The position numbers and the translations under genes are program-made. The notes under the pieces were generated by a model. It searched no databases. It had not been told where the DNA came from and saw nothing but the letters and a program-made list of their open reading frames with translations. A stretch of 64,000 bases of DNA, taken from NCBI GenBank assembly GCA_035578905.1, contig JAQJVL010000030.1, positions 1-64,000 on the forward strand. The letters run 5' to 3'. The stretch's first letter is position 1. Every line of letters begins with the position of its first letter. This DNA comes from Stictocephala bisonia. Lineage: Eukaryota; Arthropoda; Insecta; Hemiptera; Membracidae. Shown here in pieces: positions 63,470 through 64,000 of this stretch.

Positions 63470-63682
63470 CTCCTCCTCACTGCAATCTGGACGCTGCTCG
63501 GCAATCACACATATCCTCTCGTCACGGAGAACTCGGATGCTGAAAACTGCAATACGACCTCGATAGATGAACTTCATGGGCTCCACAGCTAGAACTGTGG
63601 CAATGATGTCGTCTGCATTATGTTTCCTGCCTGTCACTGTCATTAGGCCATCCCGGGAGCCACACACAAACACTAACCCTCC
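63470..63682 (-). CDS. Dip2: Dip2 exon: C-terminal subdomain of adenylation domain 1
   Basis: This 71-codon exon has phase 0 at both ends. The translation begins GGLVFVCGSRDG and contains TGRKHNADDI, EPMKFIYRGRIAVFS and AEQRPDCSEEE. The GRKHNADDI stretch corresponds to the hinge and C-terminal region of adenylate-forming enzymes, where the small lid domain begins. The acceptor reads TGTAG before GGA and the donor is GAG followed by GTAATA. It joins in frame to the SFQWMSRV exon at 54336 across a 9.1-kb intron filled by nested hAT elements. The right terminus of that nest lies about 80 bp beyond this donor. Confidence 0.95.
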
Positions 63683-64000
63683 CTACAGAACAGATGGAGA
63701 TAAAATTTAGCAGTATAAACAAAAGGAATAATTTTTAGTAAATTTTAGGTAGTGAAAATAAAATTCTTATTTCTGTTTTAAGTAGATATGCTATAGTTAA
63801 ATTTATTTGTAAATATCTAACAAGAATATCAATTTAAAATTCTCATCTATAGTAAATATTTTTATAATGTTTAGCAGAAATGTTCACTTACGTACCATAA
63901 TCCAAATCTTTAGGGGTTGGGGTACCACTAAATATTTAAAACCCAAGCAAATTATTTAGGATTATTATTAAAAATAATTTTCATTTGCATAAAAAAAAGT

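Larger units (their letters stand above)
2916..63682 (-). other. Dip2: Dip2 gene, internal part (10 exons and 9 introns)
   Basis: This is the only host gene recognised. Ten minus-strand exons encode, in order, 591 residues that match disco-interacting protein 2, a conserved metazoan protein with an N-terminal DMAP1-binding region and two tandem adenylate-forming (fatty acyl-AMP ligase-like) domains. The family is linked to neuronal morphology and to diacylglycerol balance. Exon lengths (213, 232, 113, 247, 140, 128, 165, 116, 224 and 195 bp) sum to a multiple of three, and codon phase is consistent at each junction. Introns run from about 1.0 to 21.9 kb and carry most of the transposons listed here. 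The first exons (N-terminus, most of adenylation domain 1) lie beyond 64000 and the last (end of adenylation domain 2) beyond position 1. Identification rests on recalled family sequence, not on a search. Confidence 0.95.

Overview
The window is intron-rich animal DNA, almost certainly from an insect. It is AT-rich, split by spliceosomal introns and packed with arthropod-type transposable elements (CR1-like, RTE-like and R1/I-like LINEs, Penelope-like elements, mariners, hAT, piggyBac MITEs and a Helitron). No bacterial-type genes, operons or CRISPR arrays are seen. The large genome implied by 17-22 kb introns would suit Hemiptera, but that is a guess.

One host gene runs through the whole window on the minus strand: Dip2 (disco-interacting protein 2). 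Ten consecutive coding exons were found, with the 5'-most at the right edge: 63682-63470, 54336-54105, 51534-51422, 49406-49160, 48037-47898, 46885-46758, 45064-44900, 27367-27252, 5386-5163 and 3110-2916. Their phases match at every junction and together they encode 591 residues, from the end of the first adenylate-forming domain, through the linker, into most of the second. One intron uses a GC donor. The N-terminus lies right of the window and the C-terminus left of position 1.

Everything else is intron, mostly dead or non-autonomous transposons. From left to right: a LINE fragment (1-1700); a foldback MITE (3422-4409); a near full-length CR1-like LINE on the minus strand (about 6820-13990) with PHD, coiled-coil and SGNH-hydrolase ORF1 and EN/RT ORF2, interrupted by a mariner (7882-9913) and a Helitron (11558-12189); a decayed hAT transposase (14340-17640) containing a 5'-truncated LINE with a 76-bp target duplication; a second SGNH-bearing CR1-like LINE (17900-20455); a 36-bp minisatellite foldback (20960-22255); RTE-like and CR1-like LINE remnants (22260-27180); an internally deleted CR1 (27640-28826); and a longer LINE (28830-34395) split by a 1.57-kb element with 527-bp inverted arms.

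Further right are LINE 3' ends, four Penelope-like copies with GIY-YIG domains (38555-39395, 40480-42235, 52590-53745, 56700-58640), two piggyBac-type MITEs that share one TTAA, three mariner copies, and a Russian-doll hAT nest (54808-63386) that fills most of the first intron.

No intact autonomous transposase or complete LINE ORF2 is visible. The signals most worth following are the dispersed 36-bp minisatellite foldbacks, which resemble Foldback/Galileo termini, the 527-bp-arm inverted-repeat element, the GC-AG intron in Dip2, and the closeness of several transposon ends to Dip2 splice sites.
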